Below, in pieces: positions 18,078 to 26,856 of a stretch of 64,000 nucleotides of DNA (the first letter of the stretch is position 1; each line of letters opens with the position of its first letter). The DNA lies in NCBI RefSeq assembly GCF_028368935.1, contig NZ_JAQNDK010000001.1, positions 2,976,001-3,040,000 on the forward strand. The letters are read 5' to 3'. The notes beneath the pieces were generated by a model that had not been told where the DNA came from, made no database searches, and saw only the letters and a program-made list of their open reading frames with translations. The position numbers and the translations under genes are program-made. The DNA is from Sorangium aterium. Its GTDB lineage: Bacteria > Myxococcota_A > Polyangia > Polyangiales > Polyangiaceae.

Positions 18078-20585
18078 ATGAACAGGCGTTCGTTCGTTGT
18101 GCGCCGCGAACCGGCCAGTAGCCTACATTGCGCGCGATCTGGCTCCGTGTCCTCGCTGTTTGCGTCGGGTAACCACCGTGCGTCGATTGCCCTGCTCTGC
18201 GGCACGGCAGCGCTGCTCGCGGCCTGCGCCGGGACAGACCCCGGGGGCGATGCGGCCGGCGGCGACAGCGCGGCCAGCGGCAGCGGGGCAGTCGGAGGAG
18301 GCGATGCTGTCGGCGGGGGCGGTGCTGTCGGCGGGGGCGGTGCTGTCGGCGGGGGCGGTGCGGCCGGCGGGGGCGACGCAGCCGACCCGTGCCATGACCC
18401 GAGCGCTCACACCGTGTCCTCCGAGCTCGATCTCAGCCTACCCGCCTATGGACCGCGGCCGGACGACGAGCTCACGCCCGCGCTGGGCTCGGACGGGACC
18501 AACTACCTGCTCGTCTGGGTCGACAGCCCCTCCGGGGACGACGGCGTGCGCGACCTCCTCGCCGCGCGCGTCGCGCCCGACGGCGCCGTGATCGACACCG
18601 AGCCCCTGGTCGTCGGCGCCGGCCCCGGCGACGAGGGCGTGCCGGCCGTCACCTTCGACGGGACCAACTACGTCGTCGTCTGGGCCGACGACACCGGGTT
18701 CTACGGGCCTCCGAACGCGCTGAGCGACATCCGCGCCGCCCGGATCAGCCCCGACGGCGTGGTGCTCGATCCGGGCGGGGTCGTCGTCAGCAGCGCCGAG
18801 CAGCCGGACTCCTGGCCGATCGCGGTCTCGATCGGCGCGACCACCGTGGTCGCCTGGGCCGCGGAGGGCGACGGCATCCGCTTCGCCCGCCTCTCGCTCT
18901 CCGGCGAGGTCCTCGACCCGGGCGGCGTTCCGGTCGGCTCCGGGCCGGTGAACGGCCGCCCGGCGCTCGCGACCGACGGCGAGGGCGCGCTCATCGCTTG
19001 GGAAGACGGCGACGTCCGCGCCGCGCGGGTGACCACCGGCGGCGCGGTGCTCGACCCCGGCGGCGTCCCGGTCGCGACCGGCGGCGGATGGCAGCCCGTC
19101 GCGGCCTTCGACGGCGAGCGGTACTGGATCGTTTGGAACGGCGACGCCGTGCGCGCCGCGCGCGTGACCACCGACGGCGCGGTGCTCGACCCCGAGGGCA
19201 TCTCCGTCCACGAGGGCCCGACCGCGGAGCTCGACAACGTGGTGGCTGCCTTCGACGGCGAGGACCTCCTCGTCCTCTGGACGACGCCGCACCCGATCGA
19301 GCGCGCCAACGCCGTCGACGTCCGCGCCACCCGGGTGAGCCGCGCGGGGGACGTGCTGGATCCCGACGGCGCGCTCGTGGCGTCCGGCTCGCCCACGTAC
19401 CATGAGGTCGCGCTCGCGGCCGGCCCCGGGGGCGCCTTCGCGGCCTGGATGCAGGGCGGCCTCTCGGCGCCCTGGGACGTCTTCGGGGTGGCGCTGCACG
19501 GCGCCACGCCGGGCGCGCTCCCGGCGCCGGTCGCCGTGGCTCCGGCCGATCAGAGCGCGCCGACCGTGGCCTTCGATGGGCGGAGCTACGTCGCCGCCTG
19601 GTCGGACAGCCGCACGGTCACGCGCAGCATCCGCGCGAGCCGCGTCAGCCCTTCGGGGGCTCTGCTCGATCCCGCGGGCATCCTCATCGCCGACACGCCC
19701 TGGAGCGACGTGCAGCCGCTCGCCGCCTTCGACGGCCAGAACACGGTCATCGTGTGGGAGGCCTTCGACTGCTGCGGCGCCACCGCGCTCCACGCGGCCA
19801 GGCTGAGCCCGGAGGGCGTCCTCCTCGACGCCGCCCCGATCGCGCTGCCGCTCCGCACGAACCTCGACTTCGAGGTCGACATGGCCCTCGCGTCGGACGG
19901 GCACGGCGTGCTCGTCGCGGTGGTCGACGAGCTCGGCGAGATCGAGCTCGTGCGCGTGGATCAGGCGGGGGACGCGGAGCTCTTGCCCGCGTCCCCCGCG
20001 GGGATCACCGGGAGGCGGGTCGCGCTCGGCTGGAGCGGCGCGAGCTATCTCGTCACCTGGGCGGCCCTGGACGAGGAGGGCGCGCTGCGCGGGGCGCGGG
20101 TGAGCCAGTCCGGAGAGTGGCTCGACGCGGCGGGATTCCGCATCTCAGGCGAGGGCGCGGTCGTGGCCCCTGCGGCCCTCGCGCCGCGCGGCGCGGGGAG
20201 CCTGGTCGTCTGGGAGGCGATGGACGCCGACGGCGTGGGCCTGTACCGCGCCGAGGTCGGCGCGGACGGGACCGTGAGCCCGCCCGGCGGGGCGCTGCTC
20301 GCGGCGGTCGCCGGGGCGGCGGCAGGGGAGCCGTCCGTGGCCTCGAGCGGCGCGCGCGCCGTGGCGGTGTGGCAGGACGACGGCGGGGCGGATCTGGACG
20401 TGCGCGGCGCGGAGCTTCCGAGCGGGGGCGCGGCGTCGGAGGTGTTTGCGGTCTCGGCCGAGCCGGGCCGGGAGGCGTCGCCGCGCGTGAGCACGTGCGG
20501 CCCGTCGAGCGCGTTCGTGACCTACACCCGGTCCACGTCGGCACGCACCTCCGACGTGCGCGGGCGGCTTTTCGGCCAGCGCTGA
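18078..20585 (+). CDS. Large surface lipoprotein with tandem beta-repeats
   Basis: An 835-residue protein starting at the ATG at 18078 behind a strong AGGAGG (18068-18073). It has a long N-region and a signal segment ending LLAACAG (lipobox Cys about 53), then a Gly-rich stalk built from an 18-bp DNA repeat. From about residue 125 to the end run about 13 repeats of 50-60 residues of the form AFDGxxYxVVWxD..VRAARVTxDGAVLDPxGxxV, predicting a beta-propeller or stacked beta-sandwich. It is likely an exposed binding or adhesion protein on the outer membrane. I know no function for this repeat type. It is transcribed alone. Confidence 0.75.
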   Translation: MNRRSFVVRREPASSLHCARSGSVSSLFASGNHRASIALLCGTAALLAACAGTDPGGDAAGGDSAASGSGAVGGGDAVGGGGAVGGGGAVGGGGAAGGGDAADPCHDPSAHTVSSELDLSLPAYGPRPDDELTPALGSDGTNYLLVWVDSPSGDDGVRDLLAARVAPDGAVIDTEPLVVGAGPGDEGVPAVTFDGTNYVVVWADDTGFYGPPNALSDIRAARISPDGVVLDPGGVVVSSAEQPDSWPIAVSIGATTVVAWAAEGDGIRFARLSLSGEVLDPGGVPVGSGPVNGRPALATDGEGALIAWEDGDVRAARVTTGGAVLDPGGVPVATGGGWQPVAAFDGERYWIVWNGDAVRAARVTTDGAVLDPEGISVHEGPTAELDNVVAAFDGEDLLVLWTTPHPIERANAVDVRATRVSRAGDVLDPDGALVASGSPTYHEVALAAGPGGAFAAWMQGGLSAPWDVFGVALHGATPGALPAPVAVAPADQSAPTVAFDGRSYVAAWSDSRTVTRSIRASRVSPSGALLDPAGILIADTPWSDVQPLAAFDGQNTVIVWEAFDCCGATALHAARLSPEGVLLDAAPIALPLRTNLDFEVDMALASDGHGVLVAVVDELGEIELVRVDQAGDAELLPASPAGITGRRVALGWSGASYLVTWAALDEEGALRGARVSQSGEWLDAAGFRISGEGAVVAPAALAPRGAGSLVVWEAMDADGVGLYRAEVGADGTVSPPGGALLAAVAGAAAGEPSVASSGARAVAVWQDDGGADLDVRGAELPSGGAASEVFAVSAEPGREASPRVSTCGPSSAFVTYTRSTSARTSDVRGRLFGQR
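18303..18374 (+). repeat. 18-bp in-frame tandem repeat, four copies
   Basis: Four consecutive copies of GGTGCTGTCGGCGGGGGC with few changes, encoding the Gly-Ala-Val stalk of the lipoprotein. The unit is a multiple of three, so copy number can change without frameshift. Confidence 0.85.
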
Positions 20586-21466
20586 GCGGCTCGCCGCCGA
20601 AGTTGGTGCGCCGGAGCTGCGGACAATCCTGAAGATCGGCCCGCCCATCGCCGCCGCAGACCACGTTCTCTCTATGCCCGCACTCCAGCGGGACCCTGGC
20701 GCAGACGCCCATCGCCTCGCCGAGCCCACACCCGTGGTCGCGTGTGGGGGGCGAGGCGACGTTCGCCGTGAGCAAGGGGCCGGGGTGGCGGCCGTCGGCA
20801 AGCCCGCGTCGGCCTGACCGCCGGCGGTAGCCGAGATGGGCAGCGCGATCGAGGTGCTCGCCGCCGACCCCGATATGCCCGCCGCCTGCTCGGTCAGGCA
20901 CCAGCCCATGTCCCGATATGCCCGCCGCCTGCTCGGCCAGGCACCGGCCCATGTCCCGATATGCCCGCCGCCTGCTCGGCCAGGCACCGGCCCATGTCCC
21001 GATATGCCCGCCGCCTGCTCGGCCAGGCACCGGCCCATGTCCCGATATGCCCGCCGCCTGCTCGGCCGGGTGGTGTCCTCGTTTGAGGATTCTTGTCCTA
21101 GTTTGACCCCGGGCTTCGCATTGCGGGCGACTCGTGATGGGGTCCTGACGGCGATCCACTGCACCGAGCAGAAGGCGCGCCTCGAGGAGGCGATCGTCCT
21201 GCGGTACGCCGGGGAGATCGGCGGCAGCTCGCGGAGCGGGGGTTATGTAGCCTGATTTTTGCCGTCTGGACGGTCGTGTCTGAGCCCAGGTCGCGGTGAT
21301 GCGACGACGGCATTGCAATTGCGAACGGATTCGCATATCGGTGCACTATGGGAGACCATGTGCGCCTAGCGCTCTGGCGCTGCCGAGGTATTGGGCGATC
21401 GCGGGGGGTATCCAGACGACCGTGGGCTCTCAAGGGACCAAGTCTTCTTGGGAAGGGACAAGAATC
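20586..21466. other. Non-coding 0.9 kb with minisatellite
   Basis: There is no convincing gene. The 43-bp minisatellite (20872-21067) occupies the centre. The stretch 21070-21245 includes a short open segment (VLTAIHCTEQKARLEEAIVL) that could be gene debris. The last 100 bp must hold the promoter of the following surface protein gene. Confidence 0.5.
20872..21067. repeat. 43-bp minisatellite, 4.6 copies
   Basis: Units begin at 20872, 20915, 20958, 21001 and 21044, each starting GATATGCCCGCCGCCTGCTC. The first unit has two substitutions; units 2-4 are identical and the fifth is cut after 24 bases. The 43-bp length is not a multiple of three and there are no unique spacers, so it is neither coding nor CRISPR. 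Confidence 0.92.
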
Positions 21467-22957
21467 ATGAACCACCGAGCTCGATATACCCTCTCGGCGC
21501 TGATCGCGGCTGCCTCGATGAGCGTCGGAGGCCCAGCCTCTGCCGACGTGACCATCTGGGGAAATGTATCGCCTCAGAATCCAACGGACCCATGGGACCT
21601 CGGACTGGACCCGCTCCGCGTGGCATCCGGCGTGGTCGAGGTGACCGATGGCGGGACGTTGATCAGCCCCGGCGCAACCGTGCGGGGTAACCACGATCCC
21701 GGCATCGTCCTGGTCGACGGGTATGGCTCGACCTGGATCAACAACGGATCCATCGAGGTCGGCGACGATCTCGAGAGCCGGATCGTCATCCGTCACGGCG
21801 CCGAGGCGATCACCGATGATCTCGTGGTGGGCATCGGAGGCGACACGAAATCTGGCCGCGCGCTCGTCGAGGGGTATGACGCCACCTTGACGAGCAGGAC
21901 GACGACCTACATCGGCACGCAGGGGCATGGAACCCTAGAGCTCAGGCAAGGAGCGAGCTTCTTCTCACACGACGTCTACTTCGGCGGCATCATCGGCCGC
22001 AGCTGCGGGACCTGCACCGGCGAAGCCATCATTACGGGCACCGCGACGAGGTGGGTGAGCACGGGAGCGTTCGTCCTGGGCATGAGGAGCCGCGGCCTGC
22101 TGGACATTCGGAGCGGCCAGCTCTCCACCGTGAACGCGCGCATCGGCGGCGATGGCTTCATGAACAGCCGCGCGAGCGTCAGCGGCTGGGGCGGCACCTG
22201 GACCAACCAGGGGCTCCTTCAGGTGGGATCGAACTACGGATATGGCACGCTCACCGTCGGCGCTTATGGGACCCTGACCACAGAAGATACCGAGATCCGC
22301 TCGGAGCTCGGAGGTGGCTTCGTCAAGGTGAACGACGTCTATGCGTCATGGCTGAACAGCGGCGGTGTTTCAATCTTCGCCTCTCTGTCGCAGTCTCCGT
22401 CGCTCCTGATCGACAAGGGCGCCTCCGTGACGATCGGCGGCCTCCTCCGGACAGCGCTGTTGTTCGGCGGCTATCCCTATCTGGGGCCCTCCGTGCGGCT
22501 CGCGAAGGGCGACCTCGTCGCAGGCGCGATCGACGTCGATGCGGGCGACTTCGACTTCGCCGGCGGGCGCCTCGAGACCGGCAGCTTCCTGGGCGATCTC
22601 TCCAACACGCAGGCCGGCGAGCTCTCCGTCGGAGAGGTCTACCCTTCGACCGGCATCGCCGGCACCTACAGCCAGGGGCCGGGCGCCGCCCTCCGCCTCA
22701 CGGTCGCAGGCTCGAGCTCCTCGCCGCTCCTCCAGGTGGATGGGGACGTCAACCTCGACGGGGCGCTGGAGGTCCTGCCGGCCGCCGGGTCTGTGTCGTT
22801 CCAGGCCGGGGACACCATCGTTCTGCTCGGCTGGAGCGGTGACCTCACCGGGACGTTCACCTCCGTGAACATCGCCTTGCCGCTCGCCCCAGGGCTCGCC
22901 TGGGACACTTCCGCGCTGTACACGACCGGCGAGATCACCGTCGTAACCGCAACCTGA
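21467..22957 (+). CDS. Secreted T5SS/PEP-CTERM-associated repeat protein
   Basis: A 496-residue protein (ATG at 21467). The signal peptide is about residues 1-26 (LSALIAAASMSVGGPASA). It is followed by stacked beta-helix repeats of the kind LVDGYGSTWINNGSIEVGDD, GTATRWVSTGAFVLG and VSGWGGTWTNQGLLQVG. This GSxWxNxGxLxVG pattern is the T5SS/PEP-CTERM-associated repeat (TIGR04393-like) found in autotransporter passengers. Here it is unusual: there is no C-terminal beta-barrel, no PEP-CTERM and no LPxTG; the protein simply ends after LYTTGEITVVTAT. It may be secreted or surface-retained by another route, or be the passenger half of a split system. No partner barrel is adjacent. Confidence 0.75.
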   Translation: MNHRARYTLSALIAAASMSVGGPASADVTIWGNVSPQNPTDPWDLGLDPLRVASGVVEVTDGGTLISPGATVRGNHDPGIVLVDGYGSTWINNGSIEVGDDLESRIVIRHGAEAITDDLVVGIGGDTKSGRALVEGYDATLTSRTTTYIGTQGHGTLELRQGASFFSHDVYFGGIIGRSCGTCTGEAIITGTATRWVSTGAFVLGMRSRGLLDIRSGQLSTVNARIGGDGFMNSRASVSGWGGTWTNQGLLQVGSNYGYGTLTVGAYGTLTTEDTEIRSELGGGFVKVNDVYASWLNSGGVSIFASLSQSPSLLIDKGASVTIGGLLRTALLFGGYPYLGPSVRLAKGDLVAGAIDVDAGDFDFAGGRLETGSFLGDLSNTQAGELSVGEVYPSTGIAGTYSQGPGAALRLTVAGSSSSPLLQVDGDVNLDGALEVLPAAGSVSFQAGDTIVLLGWSGDLTGTFTSVNIALPLAPGLAWDTSALYTTGEITVVTAT

Positions 22958-23117
22958 GCGCCGCTGGCTTTCGAAGCAGAGGCGCCTCTCCGCGATGTAC
23001 CTCCCCGACGGGGAGACCTGGATCTCGGCGCAGGTGTTCTCCCGGCTGCTCACGCCCTCCGGCAGCGTCGAGACGGTCGCCACGGCGGAGAGAGACCGAG
23101 GTTGGTGACGAAGGCGT

Positions 23118-24062
23118 TCACCAGGGCAGCGGATCGTCCTTCAGCTCGCGCTGCCAGAGCGCGCGAATGGCATCGACGGTCTCGGGGGCAAGCCGCGCGT
23201 TTGCAGCGGCGAAGTTGTCGAGGGCCTGCTCGACGGACTTCGCGCCGGGGATGACGGTGGATACCTGCGGCTGGGCCAGGATGTACTGGAGCGCGGCGTG
23301 CGTCATCGAGGTGCCCGGGGGCAACAGGGCCGCGAGCCGCTCGACGAGCGCGGTGCGGCGGGCGAGGACCTCGGGTGACCAGCGGCGGCGCACGTCGGTG
23401 AACTCGGCGTCGCGGCGATACCTTCCGGACAGCCAGCCCGAGTCGAGCGGCACCTTCGCGATCAGCCCGACTCCCCTCTCTTTCGCCGCCGGGAACGCGC
23501 CGCCGGGCTCTTGGTGAAAAACGTTGTACAGGACTTCGAGCGCCTTGCTTCGGGTGGTCTCGACGACCGTCTCCGCGTCGACTCGCCAGTCCAGGGATAC
23601 GCCATAGACCCTGAGCTTTCCTTCCGTCTTGAGCTTCTCCAGCTCCGCGTACTGGGACGAGCACCGGCCATCCATGAGCTCCCGGGGTGGGCTGTGGAGC
23701 AACAGGATGTCGACGTAGTCGGTCTGCAGGCGGCGCAGGCTCCCTTCGAGCGAAGGCCGGATGGCGCTGGTATCGAAGTTGGTGCTCCCTTCGGGGCTGC
23801 GACCGAACTTGGTGCAGATGACCACCTTCTGGCGGACGTGCTTCAGCGCCTGCCCCAGCAGCTCCTCGCTGAGCCCACGGCCGTGGGCGGCGTACGCGGG
23901 AGCGGTGTCGAAGAAGGTGCACCCGGCATCGAGCGATCGGTCGATGATGCGTAAGGCAGCCGCGCGATCATGGATGCCCCAGTCCGGGTTGGCGAGCTGC
24001 CAAGCGCCGAGGCCGATTTCACTTACCGATATGCCCGTATCGCCGAGGGGACGGCTGTTCAT
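23118..24062 (-). CDS. Aldo/keto reductase
   Basis: A 314-residue (beta/alpha)8 oxidoreductase. It starts MNSRPLGDTGISVSEIGLGAW, and the catalytic Asp/Tyr are in FFDTAPAY (Asp52, Tyr56 region), with Lys in CTKFG and His in LLLHSPP. The NADPH-binding C-terminal SxxIPGAKSxEQ motif is present (STVIPGAKSVEQ). It reduces aldehydes or ketones of unknown identity. It lies 46 bp downstream of a tiny ORF and a LysR gene on the same strand, so the three may form one transcript in which LysR controls the reductase. The length is normal for the family. Confidence 0.9.
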   Translation of the reverse strand: MNSRPLGDTGISVSEIGLGAWQLANPDWGIHDRAAALRIIDRSLDAGCTFFDTAPAYAAHGRGLSEELLGQALKHVRQKVVICTKFGRSPEGSTNFDTSAIRPSLEGSLRRLQTDYVDILLLHSPPRELMDGRCSSQYAELEKLKTEGKLRVYGVSLDWRVDAETVVETTRSKALEVLYNVFHQEPGGAFPAAKERGVGLIAKVPLDSGWLSGRYRRDAEFTDVRRRWSPEVLARRTALVERLAALLPPGTSMTHAALQYILAQPQVSTVIPGAKSVEQALDNFAAANARLAPETVDAIRALWQRELKDDPLPW

Positions 24063-24108
24063 GGTCGGTCCTTTCTCGACAAGAGGCTAGCCGGCTTGTT
24101 GAATCGAT

Positions 24109-24246
24109 TCAATATCCGACATCGAGGAACCGAAGCAACCGTCTGATATCGTTCAGTAACGACGGGATGCCTGGGGCCACCTCGATGAGCCGGCCGGAAT
24201 GGTCGGTGTCGCGGTAGATGACGCGCGGCTCGCTCTGCTCGATCAT
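24109..24246 (-). CDS. Tiny ORF coupled to LysR gene
   Basis: A 45-residue ORF whose ATG (24246) overlaps the LysR stop in the ATGA configuration typical of translational coupling. The sequence is MIEQSEPRVIYRDTDHSG followed by RLIEVAPGIPSLLNDIRRLL and a short tail, charged with an amphipathic C-terminal helix. I do not recognise it. It lies between the LysR and aldo/keto reductase genes on the same strand. Confidence 0.4.
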   Translation of the reverse strand: MIEQSEPRVIYRDTDHSGRLIEVAPGIPSLLNDIRRLLRFLDVGY

Positions 24247-25157
24247 CGCGTAGAGCGCCGCTTCGCCGCGCCGTCGGGCGCGAGGGCGCGCCGGAGGTGC
24301 TCGGTGAAAGCGCGCACCTTCGGCAGGACGTGGCGGGTCGGGAGCGATACGACCGAGATCGCGACCGCATCGCACGCGGTGTCCGGAAGCACTTCGACGA
24401 GCTTCCGCGCCTTGCCCGCGCGCGCCAGCATGAAGTCGCAGAGCCACGCGAGGCCGGCGCCCTCGATCGCCAGCTCGATCAGCGCCTCGCCGTCGTCGAC
24501 GACGATGCGCCGCGTGGGCGCGATCTCGCGCACCTTCACGCCGTCGCGGAGGCGCCACGGGATGAGCCGGCCGTGCGCCGCGTACCCGAGGCGCACGTGG
24601 CGCTCGAGGTCGTCGACCGTGCGAGGCCGGCCGTGCTTGCGCAGGTAGCCGGGCGCGCCGCAGACGAGCATCCGAGAGCGGCCGACCGGGCGTGCGATCA
24701 GACCCGAGTCCGGCAGCGTGCCCAGCCGGACCGCGACGTCGATCCGCTCCGACGCGAGATCGGCCGGGTCGTCGCGCAGCACGAGCTCGACGTCGACGTC
24801 CGGGTAGCGCTCGGCGAAGCGCGCGAGCACCGGCACGAGCACGTGACGGCCGACCACCGTCGGCGCCTCCACGCGGAGGAGCCCGGCCGGTCGATCGCGC
24901 AGACCCGAGGTGGCGCGCTGCGCGTCGTCGAGCTCGCGCAGCGCGGCGCGGGCGCGCTCGAAGAACGCGCGCCCTTCGTCGGAGAGCGTCACCGCGCGCG
25001 TGGTGCGGTGGAAGAGCCGCACGCCGACCTCGCCCTCGAGCTGCGTGATGCGGCGGCTGACCGCGGACGGCGTGACGCGCAGCCGGCGCGCGGCGAGCGT
25101 GAAGCTCCCGAGCTCCGCGGCCTCGACGAACGCTTCGATCGCTGCGAGCCGGTCCAT
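24243..25157 (-). CDS. LysR-family transcriptional regulator
   Basis: This 304-residue protein has the LysR N-terminal winged helix-turn-helix (MDRLAAIEAFVEAAELGSFT, then AARRLRVTPSAVSRRITQLE) at residues 1-60, the linker helix, and a LysR substrate-binding domain (from LLRVEAPTVVGRHVLVPVL through to the C-terminus). It is close to the group that represses or activates adjacent oxidoreductase genes. ATG at 25157. It is divergent from the peroxiredoxin-like membrane protein gene across 88 bp, which probably contains the LysR operator, and upstream of an aldo/keto reductase on its own strand. Confidence 0.92.
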   Translation of the reverse strand: MDRLAAIEAFVEAAELGSFTLAARRLRVTPSAVSRRITQLEGEVGVRLFHRTTRAVTLSDEGRAFFERARAALRELDDAQRATSGLRDRPAGLLRVEAPTVVGRHVLVPVLARFAERYPDVDVELVLRDDPADLASERIDVAVRLGTLPDSGLIARPVGRSRMLVCGAPGYLRKHGRPRTVDDLERHVRLGYAAHGRLIPWRLRDGVKVREIAPTRRIVVDDGEALIELAIEGAGLAWLCDFMLARAGKARKLVEVLPDTACDAVAISVVSLPTRHVLPKVRAFTEHLRRALAPDGAAKRRSTR

Positions 25158-25245
25158 GTCGCACCTCGATTGATGCGTATCATGCACGAAAGTTGTTCGC
25201 CTTCGGCGATGGTTTGCGCTGCGCGCACGAGCCACGGTGCTCTGC

Positions 25246-26337
25246 ATGAGCACCGTGAACGTCGGCGCCACCTCTCCCAGCCCGCGCGCCCGGGCGGTCA
25301 TCCTCGGAGCGATCACGACGCTCGTCGCGACCGCGATCCACCACGTCTACGGCGGCGTTCGGTACGCGACGCCGTGGCGCCTCCACGGCGCCGCCGTCGC
25401 GCTCGCGCTCTGCGTCCCCATCGCGCTGGCGTACGCGGGGTACCGGCGGAGCCCGGGCACGCGCGCCGGCCGCATCTCCGGGGGCTCGCTCGCGGCGCTC
25501 GCCCTCGCGTTCCCGGTGACGTCGATCGGGCTCTTCGAGGGCGCATACAACCACCTCGCGAAGAACGTCCTCTTCTTCGCGGGCGCGCCTCGCGACCTGC
25601 TCCTCCGGATGTTCCCGCCGCCCACCTACGAGCTCCCCAGCGATGCCTTCTTCGAGATCACCGGCGTCGGGCAGATCGTCCCCGCGGCGATCACCGCAAT
25701 CGCGGCCCTCGGCCTGATCGGCGACCTGCGCCGCCGTGTCACGAGGCTCGCGACCGGAGCCGTGCTCGGCGCGCGCGAGCTCGTGGGCGTCCACGGCGAG
25801 CGGATCCGCATCCCCGATCCCACGCGGATCGTGCACCTCCAGCTTCGTCGCTTCGCGGGCTGTCCGGTGTGCAACCTCCACCTCCGCTCGATCACCGTCC
25901 GTCACGACGAGATCGAAGCGGCCGGGATCCGCGAGGTGGTCGTGTTCCACTCGAGCGCCGACGAGCTCCGGCTCCACGCCGACGGGCTCCCCTTCGCTGT
26001 GGTGCCCGATCCCGAGAAGCGGTTGTACGCGGAGCTCGGCGCCGAGCCGTCGCTCCTGTCGGTGTTCGATCCGCGCGTGTGGCCCACCATCGTCCACTCG
26101 GTGGCGCGGAGCGCGATCGCGATCCTGCGCGGGCGCGAGCGGCCGCCCGCGCTGATCCCGACCGGCGGTCGCTTCGGGCTCCCAGCCGACTTCCTCGTCG
26201 CGCCCGACGGCCGCGTGCTCGCGAGCAAGTACGGCGAGCACGCGGGCGATCAGTGGTCGGTCGACGAGATCCTCGCGCTGACGCGTGCGCCTGCGGTGTC
26301 GAGCGTGCGCGCGGCCGCCGAGGTGTGCGCGCGGTGA
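25246..26337 (+). CDS. Membrane-anchored AhpC/TSA-like peroxiredoxin-family protein
   Basis: A 363-residue protein. The first 150 residues contain about four hydrophobic segments (AVILGAITTLVATAIHHV, VALALCVPIALAYAG, GGSLAALALAFPVTSIGLF, QIVPAAITAIAALGLIG). After about residue 180 a thioredoxin-fold domain follows, with CPVC (in RRFAGCPVCNLHL) and an AhpC/TSA-like DGLPFAVVPDPEKRLYAELG block. The CPxC is where the peroxidatic or disulfide-exchange cysteine of the peroxiredoxin-like family sits. Fusing it to a multi-pass membrane region is uncommon. A redox role is inferred from fold and from the divergent LysR and nearby aldo/keto reductase. Start at the ATG at 25246 (GTG at 25237 also possible). 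Confidence 0.72.
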   Translation: MSTVNVGATSPSPRARAVILGAITTLVATAIHHVYGGVRYATPWRLHGAAVALALCVPIALAYAGYRRSPGTRAGRISGGSLAALALAFPVTSIGLFEGAYNHLAKNVLFFAGAPRDLLLRMFPPPTYELPSDAFFEITGVGQIVPAAITAIAALGLIGDLRRRVTRLATGAVLGARELVGVHGERIRIPDPTRIVHLQLRRFAGCPVCNLHLRSITVRHDEIEAAGIREVVVFHSSADELRLHADGLPFAVVPDPEKRLYAELGAEPSLLSVFDPRVWPTIVHSVARSAIAILRGRERPPALIPTGGRFGLPADFLVAPDGRVLASKYGEHAGDQWSVDEILALTRAPAVSSVRAAAEVCAR

Positions 26338-26373
26338 TGGAGCACCTCCCGGTGGCTCCGGTGACGAGGACAC

Positions 26374-26715
26374 TCACGGCGGCGGCGGCCGAGGCGCGGT
26401 CGGCCTGACGGGACGCACCTCGATCTCCGAGCCGAAGGCCAGGTTCGGGTAACTCTTCGCTATCGCGACGGCGCGGTCGAGGTCGGCCGCGTCGACCACG
26501 AGCACCGCGGCGATCGCGCGGTCGGGCGGGATTGGGCTGACGCCGGCGTCCGAGACGACCGTTCCGGCGCCCGCGTCCTCGAGCGGGCACGCCAGGCGGA
26601 GCGTGCCCTCCTCGTGGCGCGCGAGCACCCAATCGCGCGCGGTTGCGTTGCGCTTCGGCAGCTCGGCCGCGCTCGTGGAGCGTGTGGGACGAAAGATCAA
26701 GACGAACTCGGGCAT
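26374..26715 (-). CDS. YCII-domain protein
   Basis: A 113-residue protein (ATG at 26715). MPEFVLIFRP at the start, the central SDAGVSPI and the C-terminal AIAKSYPNLAFGSEIEVRPV fit the YCII/DGPF superfamily of small ferredoxin-like proteins. In many genomes DGPF proteins sit beside ECF sigma factors; here the divergent neighbour is an AraC regulator instead. The biochemical role is unknown. Divergent start spacing is 141 bp. Confidence 0.75.
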   Translation of the reverse strand: MPEFVLIFRPTRSTSAAELPKRNATARDWVLARHEEGTLRLACPLEDAGAGTVVSDAGVSPIPPDRAIAAVLVVDAADLDRAVAIAKSYPNLAFGSEIEVRPVRPTAPRPPPP

Positions 26716-26856
26716 GGTGCCTTCCTTGGTAGAGTGAGGTTCGCGAGGCGCTCGGGTCTCGACGCGCTCACATTGGCAAGCCCGGTCCTGCCCGAATTGT
26801 ACGAATTCATCGATCTGCTCGGCGGGCGCTCCCCCATCCGGTACGATCCATGGGTA

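Noticed and set aside
20872-21067. CRISPR array
   Set aside because: Units are directly adjacent with no unique spacers and no cas genes are in the window; it is a minisatellite.
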